This document shows, in pieces, positions 1 through 11,423 of a DNA stretch of 64,000 nt (its first letter is position 1; every line of letters starts with the position of its first letter). Source of the DNA: Bradyrhizobium diazoefficiens (lineage in GTDB: Bacteria > Pseudomonadota > Alphaproteobacteria > Rhizobiales > Xanthobacteraceae); contig NZ_JAFCJJ010000025.1 in the NCBI RefSeq assembly GCF_018131015.1, forward strand, positions 1 through 64,000, read 5' to 3'. Position numbers and translations under genes: made by a program. The notes under the pieces are model-generated. The model worked only from the letters and a program-made list of their open reading frames with translations. It was not told where the DNA came from and searched no databases.

Positions 1-414
1 CTCGTCGGCGAGGGCAAGGCGATGCTGCCGCGTAGCGGCGCCGAGCGGCGCAAGCATTTGCGCATCTGCGCGCTCGCCTCCGGTCTCGGCGACAAGGCGG
101 TGAGCCTGCTCTACGAACGCGTGCTGCGGAAGGAGCAGCTTGCGCTGTGGGTCGAGCGCTGCCAGGCGCAGATCGCGGACGTGCTCGGCGTGCTCGAGGC
201 CGAGCGCGCCAAGGTGGCGACGCCGTACTGGCTGGGCGCGCGCATCGGCCACGCCGACGTGGTCGTCGCCTGTGTCGTCCGCTTCACCCGCGAGGCCCAT
301 CCGCAACTGTTCGATGCCATCAGCTATCCGGCGCTCGCAGCGCATGCCGAGGCTTGCGAGGCGCTGGCGCCGTTTACGGAGATCGTGCAGCCGCTCGCGC
401 CGCCGAAGGGGTGA
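1..414 (+). CDS. Glutathione S-transferase family protein, left copy, 5' part outside window
   Basis: The reading frame is open from the first base and ends at TGA 412-414. It encodes the C-terminal helical domain of a glutathione S-transferase-like protein. It is a second copy of the 3' two thirds of the complete gene at 4773-5402. Bases 1-146 match 4989-5134 exactly, and I count 17 mismatches over the remaining 267 bases. The C-terminal residues differ slightly: this copy ends near FTEIVQPLAPPKG, the other near FQEIMQPLAPPKG. Whether this copy has an intact thioredoxin-like N-domain cannot be seen. It marks the left border of the AT-richer island, so it is either a full tandem duplicate or a recombinant remnant. 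Confidence 0.8.
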   Translation, partial: LVGEGKAMLPRSGAERRKHLRICALASGLGDKAVSLLYERVLRKEQLALWVERCQAQIADVLGVLEAERAKVATPYWLGARIGHADVVVACVVRFTREAHPQLFDAISYPALAAHAEACEALAPFTEIVQPLAPPKG

Positions 415-434
415 GGGCGGTCGGACTCCCGTAA

Positions 435-460
435 CCCGGATGAGCACGCCGATATCCGGG
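435..460. repeat. Short palindromic intergenic repeat
   Basis: CCCGGAT and ATCCGGG form a 7-bp inverted repeat around a 12-base centre. The same arms recur at 5803-5828, on the far side of the island. This looks like a dispersed intergenic palindrome of the type scattered through Bradyrhizobium genomes. It lies just downstream of the left gst copy and may act as a weak terminator hairpin. Confidence 0.6.
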
Positions 461-537
461 CAATTGGCCGCGCTTGTCGTGTGAAAGCGTGTTGACGAGG
501 CTCCGGCAGGAGACATTCTTTTCTGAAAACTTGCGTT

Positions 538-2199
538 CTAGTTGATACCGAGGCCCAGATACTCATTCAGCGCTTCAGCGATTTTCTCCGCCCTGAAATC
601 AACGAAGTCTTCATACGCCTCCCGCTTCAGATAATCATCCTTTGCTACAAAGAATAATTGCTTCGAAGCGCATTCCTTTTGATTCTGCTTCAGTGCTCGC
701 CAAGCGTCAAAGGGATCGCTATCTCCCAGCTGCGAGTTGTCAGCTTGCGAAAGTATTGCGTAGTTGGCGGTTGTGTTAAGGCGGTCTACTGGAAAATCCA
801 AGTCTTGCATAAACTTCTTCGGAAAGATGTGGTGGACCGCGAGTGGATCGCTCGGTAGCCCTTCGTGGAGTATCTGTCTAAGGGAGCGGCCGCTTGGCCA
901 GCTTTTGACATCCTGACTGTACAAGTAGGCTAAGTAGGTTTGCATCTGGGGCGAGTACAAGCCGCTGGCATTGCGGACTTCATCTTTGCGTATTTTGTAT
1001 AGTCGGTTCTTCGGAATTTTCTCAAACAGCGAGCGGCAATGGCGTGATAAGTCACCCTTGGTATTTCTAACGGCGTTGACATAGGAGTTCACGGCGGTTT
1101 CGGTCGCGCCTCTAAAGAGACTTCTCAAGCCCGAAATCAATAGATAGCGTCGCACGTAGTCTAGGTCTTTGCCCTTGATGGTGCTTTTTCCATTCTTGGC
1201 AAGAAGATAAACCACGGGAATGAGCGCGTTTGTCGATGGAAGCCAACGACGCGTCGTCCAGCCTAGCTCAGATTGGACCAGTTGGACGGCGGTGCGAACG
1301 GCTTTTTCAGTAGACCGCCACGATGATTCCACCTCGCCGGTATCATCTGCCCAGCTTCTGGGCAGCTTTGAAAAGCTGCAATTACCGCGGTGGACGGTGA
1401 CGAGGCACCTGAGCAAGAAGATGAAATTGACCCCGAGCGCGCGCATATCGCGTTCCGTTGCGACCGCGCGCATGGGTTCAACGATCTTCTTTGTAGCAGC
1501 GGAAGCAAGCCTTGCAGCTTCGACATCGCCTGCCGACAAGGATGTTCCACCCTTGTTTAAGCGCGAAAAGAGTTCGAACGCATGTTCTTCTTCTTCATCC
1601 GGGAAGTCTTCGCAAAGAGCACGCCGTTTGAACAGCGTAGCCAATTTCTGAAGCCGCTCGCGATAGGCGAGTTCGCTTCGATTAGCTCTCCCAAGCTTGC
1701 CCTGATCCTTTAAGCTCTGAATTATTCGTTCTATTGATCTTTGAAGTTGAGCTTCGCCGTCGCGTGAATTGGGTACAATGTCTGACAGGGGAACGATGAG
1801 CGCATCTTGTGCTTCAATGCGCTTGTCGATCGTCTTTCTCATTCTTCCGAGGAAAAATTGTTCGTTTTCGAGGTCAAAGAAAGCGCGACTCTCGAGTGAA
1901 CCGTCGGATTCACTTCGAACAGCTAACGAAAGTGAAGTCAATCTTTGTTGGCCGTCCAGCAAAAATCCATAGAAGCCGTCGAGACGACGTTGCGGTGTAA
2001 CGCCGCCTGCGCGTTGTTTAACCGGCTGATCATCCTGTGTCTGCCAAACGTAGAACGAACCAATAGGCCAGCCGCGGTAGAGTGAGTCGAGAAGCTTGAC
2101 AACCTTTTTGGGCTTCCAGACGTAGTCACGTTGCATTATGGGAAGGCGAATTTCGCCAACATCGAATCGGTGAACGAGATCGGAAACCATTACGTCCAT
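538..2199 (-). CDS. DUF262 domain protein with C-terminal HNH nuclease (GmrSD-like)
   Basis: A 553-residue protein. The N-terminus shows the DUF262 (ParB/GmrS-like) signature: QRDYVW near residue 24 and the nucleotide-site motif DGQQRLTSL near residue 83. The C-terminus carries an HNH/DUF1524-type motif, VHHIFPKKF, followed by TTANYAILS. DUF262 plus DUF1524 is the architecture of GmrSD type IV restriction enzymes, which use NTP and cut modified phage DNA. Both parts are on one chain here. It is the last gene of a three-gene minus-strand set, 137 bases after the ATPase gene. Base composition is visibly lower in GC than the metH region. Family assignment is firm; a role in phage defence is inferred. 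Confidence 0.85.
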   Translation of the reverse strand: MDVMVSDLVHRFDVGEIRLPIMQRDYVWKPKKVVKLLDSLYRGWPIGSFYVWQTQDDQPVKQRAGGVTPQRRLDGFYGFLLDGQQRLTSLSLAVRSESDGSLESRAFFDLENEQFFLGRMRKTIDKRIEAQDALIVPLSDIVPNSRDGEAQLQRSIERIIQSLKDQGKLGRANRSELAYRERLQKLATLFKRRALCEDFPDEEEEHAFELFSRLNKGGTSLSAGDVEAARLASAATKKIVEPMRAVATERDMRALGVNFIFLLRCLVTVHRGNCSFSKLPRSWADDTGEVESSWRSTEKAVRTAVQLVQSELGWTTRRWLPSTNALIPVVYLLAKNGKSTIKGKDLDYVRRYLLISGLRSLFRGATETAVNSYVNAVRNTKGDLSRHCRSLFEKIPKNRLYKIRKDEVRNASGLYSPQMQTYLAYLYSQDVKSWPSGRSLRQILHEGLPSDPLAVHHIFPKKFMQDLDFPVDRLNTTANYAILSQADNSQLGDSDPFDAWRALKQNQKECASKQLFFVAKDDYLKREAYEDFVDFRAEKIAEALNEYLGLGIN

Positions 2200-2336
2200 C
2201 GGAGGGCCCCTGACTTAGGTTTCAAAATGCAATCCTCCAGAGTGTTCTAGCGATACCTTGCAGGTCGTCCATCAGCAAAAGGATTGGGAAAATCAATCGG
2301 CTAATGCGAGCGAGCGACGAGGGGGAAATAGCGGAC

Positions 2337-3959
2337 TTACCCGGAGAGGTACTCAATCACGGCAGCAGTCGCGACGTTCATTATTCGTCGAGATCGTTTC
2401 GGTCCGATATAATCGGCCTTCATAAAATCAGCCTCCGTAGAATTAAGGGCTTGTCCTAATGTTTCTATTCTAATTGAAGCAAGGGCGCTCTTCTGGTGCT
2501 CCGAGAGGTCTAGAACATCGATTGGTTGGTTCAAGAGGTCGGCTAATATGTTCGAAACATCAGCTTCAATCTTGTCGCCAACAGCCGCCGCTACATCACT
2601 GAAGGTCTGAAAGTTTGCTCCATACTCCGTGAATCGTTTCACAGACAGCCCATTACGAATATCGGTAATGAAGGCGATCGGATTTGACGTCGGAGAAGCT
2701 ACGCAGCCGATGTTGACCGCATAGCGCGTTCCGATCTCGCCACGTGTCGCGACTATGCCTGAGTCCAGTCGTGTGACGATCCCGGTGTACATGAGGAGGC
2801 GCAAGCCTTCATAGACTGCCTCTGGCGCATCGCGATGTATCCAAAAAAAGCAAGTCCTCTCCGATCTCTGTTCGCGGCTCCACGCTTGATTCCTGTCAAT
2901 AGTATTCGGGATAACGAACCTCTCCACGAAAGTTCTTCCCCAATCAATTATTGACTTATGGCCAGGGTACCGCTCGCCTAAACCGCTATGCTCTGACCAA
3001 ATCGCGTCGCGGAAGAATTCTTTGATAACTGTCCCGATCTCGGTCGAGCGAATTACGCCCGCGAGTGCAATTGTCTTTAAAAGGAGCCTCGGATTTCCTG
3101 AGACGGCGTATGCCAAAGCCGAAAAAAGGTCTCCTTGTCGCGTGATAATTTCCTGAAGTTTTGAGTCGGCCTGCTTAAATACGATCTCCCGCATCTGCCC
3201 GACATATTCCGACGAGGTTACATCGCGGTTCAACGATAGAATCTGCGCGTCGTGAGTCGTTTCAAATGTGTCACCGTAGACGGTCACGCCTGGGTAGACC
3301 GCGGCATTGCACGTCATATAGGGAGATCGTAGGTCTCGAAACAATGTAAAAAATTGGCGTTGCTGTTCCGGTCTAAATATGTGGGCGGCTTCGTCGAAGA
3401 GCACGTTGAAGCGGTTGAGATTCAGCGCGCGACAAATATCTTCGATCGCATCTTTGAATTTTTCGACCGTTGGGACGTTTGCTGTGTCGACGTTCACTCC
3501 TTGTTTCTTGTAGGAAATTTCGAATTGCTCGGCGATGATCTCGAGTCTTGTTTTTGCTCCGGGCCTTTCGACGGCTCCGCCCGATAGTGTCTTGATAGCC
3601 TCCGTGGGGCTTGCGCTTAGGCCTACTTGAGATATCGCGCGTAGTATTCGAGAGCACAAAGACGACAGCATCCAATGCAGGAATTGCTGCGGATCTCCCG
3701 TATTAATGAGTGAGCTGCGAGAGAACGACACATAGATAGGTAGCACTTTCGATTGGGCGAACTCGGCAAGCTGCTCTTGTTCGCACACGCGCAACAATAG
3801 AGATTTTCCGGTGCCTCGACTCCCCTCGATAACGATCGGAGAGGTCGATTTGAGCTTATCGACCAATTCCCGATCTCTTTGTATAGGTACGAAGAGGTCG
3901 AGTACGTCCTCAACTTTGACGTCCTCTGTTCGGATTATAAAATCTTGCGGGCTACCCAT
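2337..3959 (-). CDS. ORC/Cdc6-like AAA+ ATPase with C-terminal helix-hairpin-helix
   Basis: A 540-residue P-loop ATPase. Walker A is GSRGTGKS at residues 46-53, and a Walker B-like NVLFDEAAH lies near 185-193, as in ORC/Cdc6-type AAA proteins that load or remodel on DNA. The last 50 residues contain a helix-hairpin-helix-like segment (TLGQALNSTEADFMKADYIG, then PKRSRRI), suggesting DNA binding without sequence preference. The start overlaps the stop of the upstream gene by one base (TAATG), implying translational coupling. Together with the nuclease gene downstream it could power or license DNA recognition. The biological substrate is unknown. The ATPase call is secure; the ORC-like subfamily and the HhH are motif-level judgements. 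Confidence 0.75.
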   Translation of the reverse strand: MGSPQDFIIRTEDVKVEDVLDLFVPIQRDRELVDKLKSTSPIVIEGSRGTGKSLLLRVCEQEQLAEFAQSKVLPIYVSFSRSSLINTGDPQQFLHWMLSSLCSRILRAISQVGLSASPTEAIKTLSGGAVERPGAKTRLEIIAEQFEISYKKQGVNVDTANVPTVEKFKDAIEDICRALNLNRFNVLFDEAAHIFRPEQQRQFFTLFRDLRSPYMTCNAAVYPGVTVYGDTFETTHDAQILSLNRDVTSSEYVGQMREIVFKQADSKLQEIITRQGDLFSALAYAVSGNPRLLLKTIALAGVIRSTEIGTVIKEFFRDAIWSEHSGLGERYPGHKSIIDWGRTFVERFVIPNTIDRNQAWSREQRSERTCFFWIHRDAPEAVYEGLRLLMYTGIVTRLDSGIVATRGEIGTRYAVNIGCVASPTSNPIAFITDIRNGLSVKRFTEYGANFQTFSDVAAAVGDKIEADVSNILADLLNQPIDVLDLSEHQKSALASIRIETLGQALNSTEADFMKADYIGPKRSRRIMNVATAAVIEYLSG

Positions 3960-4675
3960 TAGACTTCAGCTTCCATTGCCGTCCGAATTGTCTGCATCGT
4001 ACCAAGTTGATCGAGAGCTATGGGTTTCATTCTGTCTTTGCTTTCGGCGCTAAGACCGGAATAGTACCGGAGCGTCAGGGCAAAATTTGCGACGTACCGT
4101 AGCGTTCCGGCTTTTGAGTGCCATAGTTCAAATGTCGGTTCGTCAAAGCCGATAGTCTTCGGTAGCGGAATTCTGCTCGGCACATTTCCGTGAATGCACT
4201 CAGACATCTCTCGATAGAGAGTCTCGGACAACGATCTAAGAGGGGTTACGTGCTCCATTGCTTCGGGGAAGAATGCCCGACAGAATCTTGCGCTGAATAT
4301 TCCGTTTTCGTTGTGGACGATTGCCGACCAGGATGTATCTGCGTGGCTATTTAGCCATTCCTGCAGAACCACTAAGTTCGCGGACAAATAGACGCTTTGC
4401 AGAATTAGTTCGAGGGAGAGCCTTAGCCCTTTAAAAGCGTTCCTATACTGCCCTTGGCAATTGTTTAAGAAGGCTAAGGCAAATTCGTTTGCGGCCGTTA
4501 CAAGGAGAGCTTGCTCTGGGCGGTCTTCTAGAACCGCGATCCAATGGTCGAGGTCTACGCAGAAGGAATAGCTTGCGCCGTTGGCCGGATTGAACTCCTC
4601 CTCTAACGAGCGGCCAATTGTTTTTGTACAGCATTCGTGAAGTTGATTGAGTATTTCTCGAATCGTATCCGCCAT
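3959..4675 (-). CDS. Uncharacterised helical protein, first gene of the island operon
   Basis: A 238-residue protein I do not recognise. It looks mainly alpha-helical and soluble, with no signal peptide or membrane segment. A central helix-rich stretch (FKGLRLSLELILQS) and a later YREMSECIHGNV segment, with an invariant-looking His-Gly, resemble the layout of HEPN-like or abortive-infection helical domains, but no full Rx4-6H motif is evident. Its stop codon shares a base with the ATPase start, so the two are probably translated together and may form a complex. It is read away from the right gst copy, with 97 bases between the start codons of the two divergent genes. Confidence 0.6.
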   Translation of the reverse strand: MADTIREILNQLHECCTKTIGRSLEEEFNPANGASYSFCVDLDHWIAVLEDRPEQALLVTAANEFALAFLNNCQGQYRNAFKGLRLSLELILQSVYLSANLVVLQEWLNSHADTSWSAIVHNENGIFSARFCRAFFPEAMEHVTPLRSLSETLYREMSECIHGNVPSRIPLPKTIGFDEPTFELWHSKAGTLRYVANFALTLRYYSGLSAESKDRMKPIALDQLGTMQTIRTAMEAEV

Positions 4676-4710
4676 CTGCCCTCCCCCGAGCGAATAATAT
4701 TACCACTCTC

Positions 4711-4747
4711 ATTGGTTGCAAGTGGCGAGGCAAGGTTTGCAACTAAT
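4711..4747. promoter_or_regulatory. Inverted repeat in the divergent gst/island promoter region
   Basis: Two 11-base arms, 4711-4721 and 4737-4747, are inverted copies with one mismatch (core GTTGCAA and TTGCAAC), spaced by 15 bases. They lie between the divergent starts of the island operon (4675) and the gst gene (4773), a natural place for an operator controlling one or both. A terminator is unlikely because no T-run follows. No regulator gene is visible nearby. Confidence 0.4.
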
Positions 4748-4772
4748 TGCCTACCGAGCGGGTTCGTCCGCC

Positions 4773-5402
4773 ATGTTCCTGATCGGCCAATATGACTCCC
4801 CCTTCGTCCGCCGCGTCGCGATCGCGCTGCGGCTCTACGGCCTCGCCTTCGAGCACAAGCCGTGGTCAACCTTCGGTGATGCCGTCAGGATCGCGCCCTA
4901 CAATCCGCTGCGCCGCGTGCCGACGCTGGTGCTGGACGACGGCGAGGCGCTGATCGAGAGCACGATCATCCTGGACTATCTCGACGAGCTCGTCGGCGAG
5001 GGCAAGGCGATGCTGCCGCGTAGCGGCGCCGAGCGGCGCAAGCATTTGCGCATCTGCGCGCTCGCCTCCGGTCTCGGCGACAAGGCGGTGAGCCTGCTCT
5101 ACGAACGCGTGCTGCGGAAGGAGCAGCTTGCGCTCTGGGTCGAGCGCTGCCAGGCGCAGATCGCGGATGTGCTCGCCGTGCTCGAGGCCGAGCGCGCCAA
5201 GGTCGGGACACCGTACTGGCTGGGCGCGCGCATCGGCCATGCCGACGTGGTCGTCGCCTGCGTCGTCCGCTTCACCCGCGAGGCCCATCCGCAACTGTTC
5301 GATGCCATCAGCTATCCGGCGCTCGCCGCCCACGCCGAAGCTTGCGAGGCGCCGGCGCCGTTCCAGGAGATCATGCAGCCGCTCGCGCCGCCGAAGGGGT
5401 AA
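4773..5402 (+). CDS. Glutathione S-transferase family protein, complete right copy
   Basis: A 209-residue cytosolic GST-like protein. The N-terminal thioredoxin fold begins MFLIGQYDSPFVRRVAIAL, with a Ser near residue 9 where the catalytic residue of many bacterial GSTs lies. The cis-proline segment RRVPTLV and the following ES motif (glutathione gamma-glutamyl binding) are present. The helical C-domain follows from about residue 85. The ATG at 4773 is chosen because it gives a canonical N-terminus; upstream in-frame residues look non-coding. The 3' part is duplicated at the left edge of the window. The substrate is unknown; conjugation of electrophiles or a related thiol reaction is the family role. 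Confidence 0.85.
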   Translation: MFLIGQYDSPFVRRVAIALRLYGLAFEHKPWSTFGDAVRIAPYNPLRRVPTLVLDDGEALIESTIILDYLDELVGEGKAMLPRSGAERRKHLRICALASGLGDKAVSLLYERVLRKEQLALWVERCQAQIADVLAVLEAERAKVGTPYWLGARIGHADVVVACVVRFTREAHPQLFDAISYPALAAHAEACEAPAPFQEIMQPLAPPKG

Positions 5403-5431
5403 TTATTTGCGCTCCCCTGCGGCGACGCGGC

Positions 5432-5707
5432 CTACATGCCGCCCCCTCCGCCTCCGCCGCCGCCTCCTCCGGCCTGCCGGGACGTTTCGATGTCTCCGTC
5501 GAGGCGGCGCGATTGATCGCGCGCGTAACCAGGCGGGCCGCTTGTCGTCGGTTCTCCCGTCCGCATGCCGGCCTGGGCCGCGAGGCTGGAGTGATGCTTC
5601 GCCGTGATCTTGTGCGGATGGCCCGGCGTCCTGACTTGCGCGCCTTGCGCAACAACAGCCGACGCGGCCAAAGCGGCGGCCGCAACTGCAATGATGATGG
5701 CTCTCAC
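5432..5707 (-). CDS. Small secreted protein with poly-glycine tail
   Basis: A 91-residue protein starting at GTG 5707, with a good AGGAG site seven bases upstream. The N-terminus (MRAIIIAVAAAALAASAVVA) is a clear signal peptide, so the mature protein is periplasmic or secreted. The mature part is polar and disordered-looking, and ends in eleven consecutive glycines plus a methionine. No domain is recognised. The coding call rests on the signal peptide and ribosome site. The glycine run is encoded by mixed GGN codons, which argues for selection on protein rather than simple slippage. Confidence 0.6.
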   Translation of the reverse strand: MRAIIIAVAAAALAASAVVAQGAQVRTPGHPHKITAKHHSSLAAQAGMRTGEPTTSGPPGYARDQSRRLDGDIETSRQAGGGGGGGGGGGM

Positions 5708-5802
5708 AACTTGCTCCTACTTCGGTGAACAGGAGCCCCGGATCGGGAGAGACTAGAGCGTTTCGCCCGGCATGCTGCATCACGCCCCGGTGAGGACGGC
5801 AG

Positions 5803-5915
5803 CCCGGATGAGCGCAGCGATATCCGGGGAGACTGGTCCCGCATGTCGCTTCGCTCATGCGGGCTACCGCTTTCGTCATTCCGGGGCGCGGCTCTTGGCG
5901 CGAACCCGGAATGAC
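5803..5915. repeat. Cluster of three palindromic intergenic repeats
   Basis: Three inverted repeats follow each other. CCCGGAT/ATCCGGG spans 5803-5828 and is shared with 435-460. CCCGCAT/ATGCGGG spans 5838-5863. An 11-bp pair with core GTCATTCCGGG spans 5875-5885 and 5905-5915. They resemble dispersed palindromic elements of Bradyrhizobium intergenic DNA. No gene is supported between 5708 and 6265; this cluster and the next repeat occupy most of that stretch. Confidence 0.6.
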
Positions 5916-6076
5916 AGCGATTGACGCGATGGGCGATCCTGCACTTATACAGGTGTTTTGCCCGACGGCGCAAGCCAATTTCGGCAAGTCCGAAATTCTT
6001 CAATCCTTTCAACCCCCGCCTGTCGGTGCATGGGGTTGTTTTCCAGTTTTTGATTCCAGCCAAGCACTGATGCTCC

Positions 6077-6245
6077 ATCACCGTCACCCCCGCGCAACGG
6101 CGAAGCCGTTGTCGCTGGAGGTGGCCGCTTCTTCAGCGGCCCTCGAAGGGCGACGGCCCCGCTGCACCCGCGCGGCCGCTCATCCTTCGAGGCTCTCCAG
6201 GCGACGCGCTGCGTCGCATGGCTCGCACCTCAGGATGACGGAGCC
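6077..6245. repeat. Dispersed imperfect palindrome beside metH
   Basis: This segment is rich in self-complementary sub-stretches. It ends with a CATCCTTCGAG to CTCAGGATGACGG module, recognised from memory as a frequent Bradyrhizobium intergenic repeat. It lies immediately downstream of the metH stop codon and could fold in the mRNA tail. No reading frame here has protein-like features. Confidence 0.5.
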
Positions 6246-6265
6246 GACATAGCGACGAGCTGTGA

Positions 6266-10111
<3,846 letters not shown>

Positions 10112-10117
10112 TGTGTC

Positions 10118-11044
10118 TTACGCAGCCTTCTGGGCGCTCTTGGCGCGGATGCCGAGCAAATGGCTGATCGCGAACACGAGATCGGCGCGGTTCATGGTGT
10201 AGAAGTGAAAGGTGTCGACGCCGTGCTTGGCGAGCTTCTGCACCTGGCCGGCGGCAACCGTGGCGGCCACCAGCTTGCGGGTCTCGGCGTCGTCGTCGAG
10301 GCCCTCGAATTTCGCGGCGAACCAGTCCGGCACGGTGGTGCCGGCGCGGGTGACGAAATTGCGGGCCTGTTTGAAATTGTGCATGGGCATGATGCCCGGC
10401 ACGATCGGGATGTCGATGCCGCGGGCGCGGACGCGGTCGAGATAGCGGAAGTAGAGATCGTTATCGAAGAACACCTGCGTGATCGCACGCGTCGCACCTG
10501 CATCGACTTTTGCCTGCAGCGTGTCGATGTCGGCGTCGAAGTCGCGCGCCTCGGGATGCTTCTCGGGATAGGCCGAGACCGAGACCTCGATGTCGGAATG
10601 CCGCTTCTTGATGCCGGCGACGAGCTCGGCCGAGCTCTGGTAGCCGTCGGGATGGCTGGAATAGGGCGTGCCGATGCCGCCGGCGGGATCACCGCGCAGG
10701 CCGACGATGTGGCGGACGCCGACCTCGTGATAGCGGTCGACGATCTCGTCGATCTCGCCGCGCGAGGCGCCGACGCAGGTCAGGTGCGCGGCCGGCAGCA
10801 GCGCCGTCTCCTTCAGGATGCGCGCGATGGTGGAATGGGTGCGCTCGCGGGTCGAGCCGCCGGCGCCGTAGGTCACCGACACGAATTTCGGGTCGAGCGG
10901 CGCCAGCCGGTTGATGGTGTCCCAGAGATTGCGCTCCATCTCCTCGGTCTTGGGCGGAAAGAACTCGAAGGAGATCGCCGGCCGCTTCGCGGCGAGGTGC
11001 CCGTCTTGCCCCTCGGTGCGGGCAGGATTGGTCGGATCAGTCAT
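10118..11044 (-). CDS. metF: 5,10-methylenetetrahydrofolate reductase
   Basis: A 308-residue flavoenzyme that reduces methylene-THF to methyl-THF, the methyl donor for the MetH enzyme encoded next. Family features are the N-terminal ISFEFFPPKTEEME, the FVSVTYGAGGSTRERT loop, HLTCVGAS and HIVGLRGDP. The ATG at 11044 is preferred over an in-frame GTG at 11056, because the GGAG box runs directly into that GTG. The gene is first in the metF-metH operon. A strong inverted repeat about 190 bases upstream (11232-11256) is a candidate operator. Confidence 0.95.
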   Translation of the reverse strand: MTDPTNPARTEGQDGHLAAKRPAISFEFFPPKTEEMERNLWDTINRLAPLDPKFVSVTYGAGGSTRERTHSTIARILKETALLPAAHLTCVGASRGEIDEIVDRYHEVGVRHIVGLRGDPAGGIGTPYSSHPDGYQSSAELVAGIKKRHSDIEVSVSAYPEKHPEARDFDADIDTLQAKVDAGATRAITQVFFDNDLYFRYLDRVRARGIDIPIVPGIMPMHNFKQARNFVTRAGTTVPDWFAAKFEGLDDDAETRKLVAATVAAGQVQKLAKHGVDTFHFYTMNRADLVFAISHLLGIRAKSAQKAA

Positions 11045-11231
11045 GGCGCCACTCACTCCAAGTTCTTCGCGGCAGGTTTAGTCAGATCTGGATTGGAAGC
11101 CGGCAGGATAAGGCAAAGTGCTCAAGCTCAATAGCCCATCGGATATGGGAAACTGCCCACTCTTGCCAAGAAGAAGGCCAAAATAATGCAACATCGGTCT
11201 TGAGTGGGAAGTTTCGTTTTCAGTATATAAC

Positions 11232-11256
11232 AATCATATCAATGTATTATATGATT
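11232..11256. promoter_or_regulatory. Perfect 8-bp inverted repeat upstream of metF, candidate operator
   Basis: AATCATAT and ATATGATT are exact inverted copies around a 9-base centre, set in an unusually AT-rich stretch (about 11210-11262). A 25-bp dyad of this shape fits a dimeric winged-helix repressor such as an ArsR-family protein. ArsR-type SahR regulators are known to control methionine-cycle genes in Proteobacteria. The regulator is not encoded in the window. Apart from this site I see no gene or riboswitch in 11057-11423. Confidence 0.5.
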
Positions 11257-11423
11257 TATGTCGGTCTCGCCTCCGCTTGGTCTTGGTGGGCAGTATGAAA
11301 TCTACGTGTAAGGTAAGATCGCTGTCCCACCGCGTTTGTACGGGTCGCGCACGTGCCGGCACACGCCTGACCTGCGCAGTCTGCCCATTGCCGCCGCGCC
11401 GTCCGCGACTACGTTAGCGCGCC

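Noticed and set aside
1..5402. A classical integrase-borne genomic island with att sites
   Set aside because: No integrase, transposase or tRNA is present, and the flanking repeat is hundreds of bases of gene sequence, which fits homologous recombination better.
11057..11423. A cobalamin or SAM riboswitch upstream of metF-metH
   Set aside because: No B12-box or SAM-II-like core was found on the minus strand; the only strong structure is the protein-operator-like dyad.
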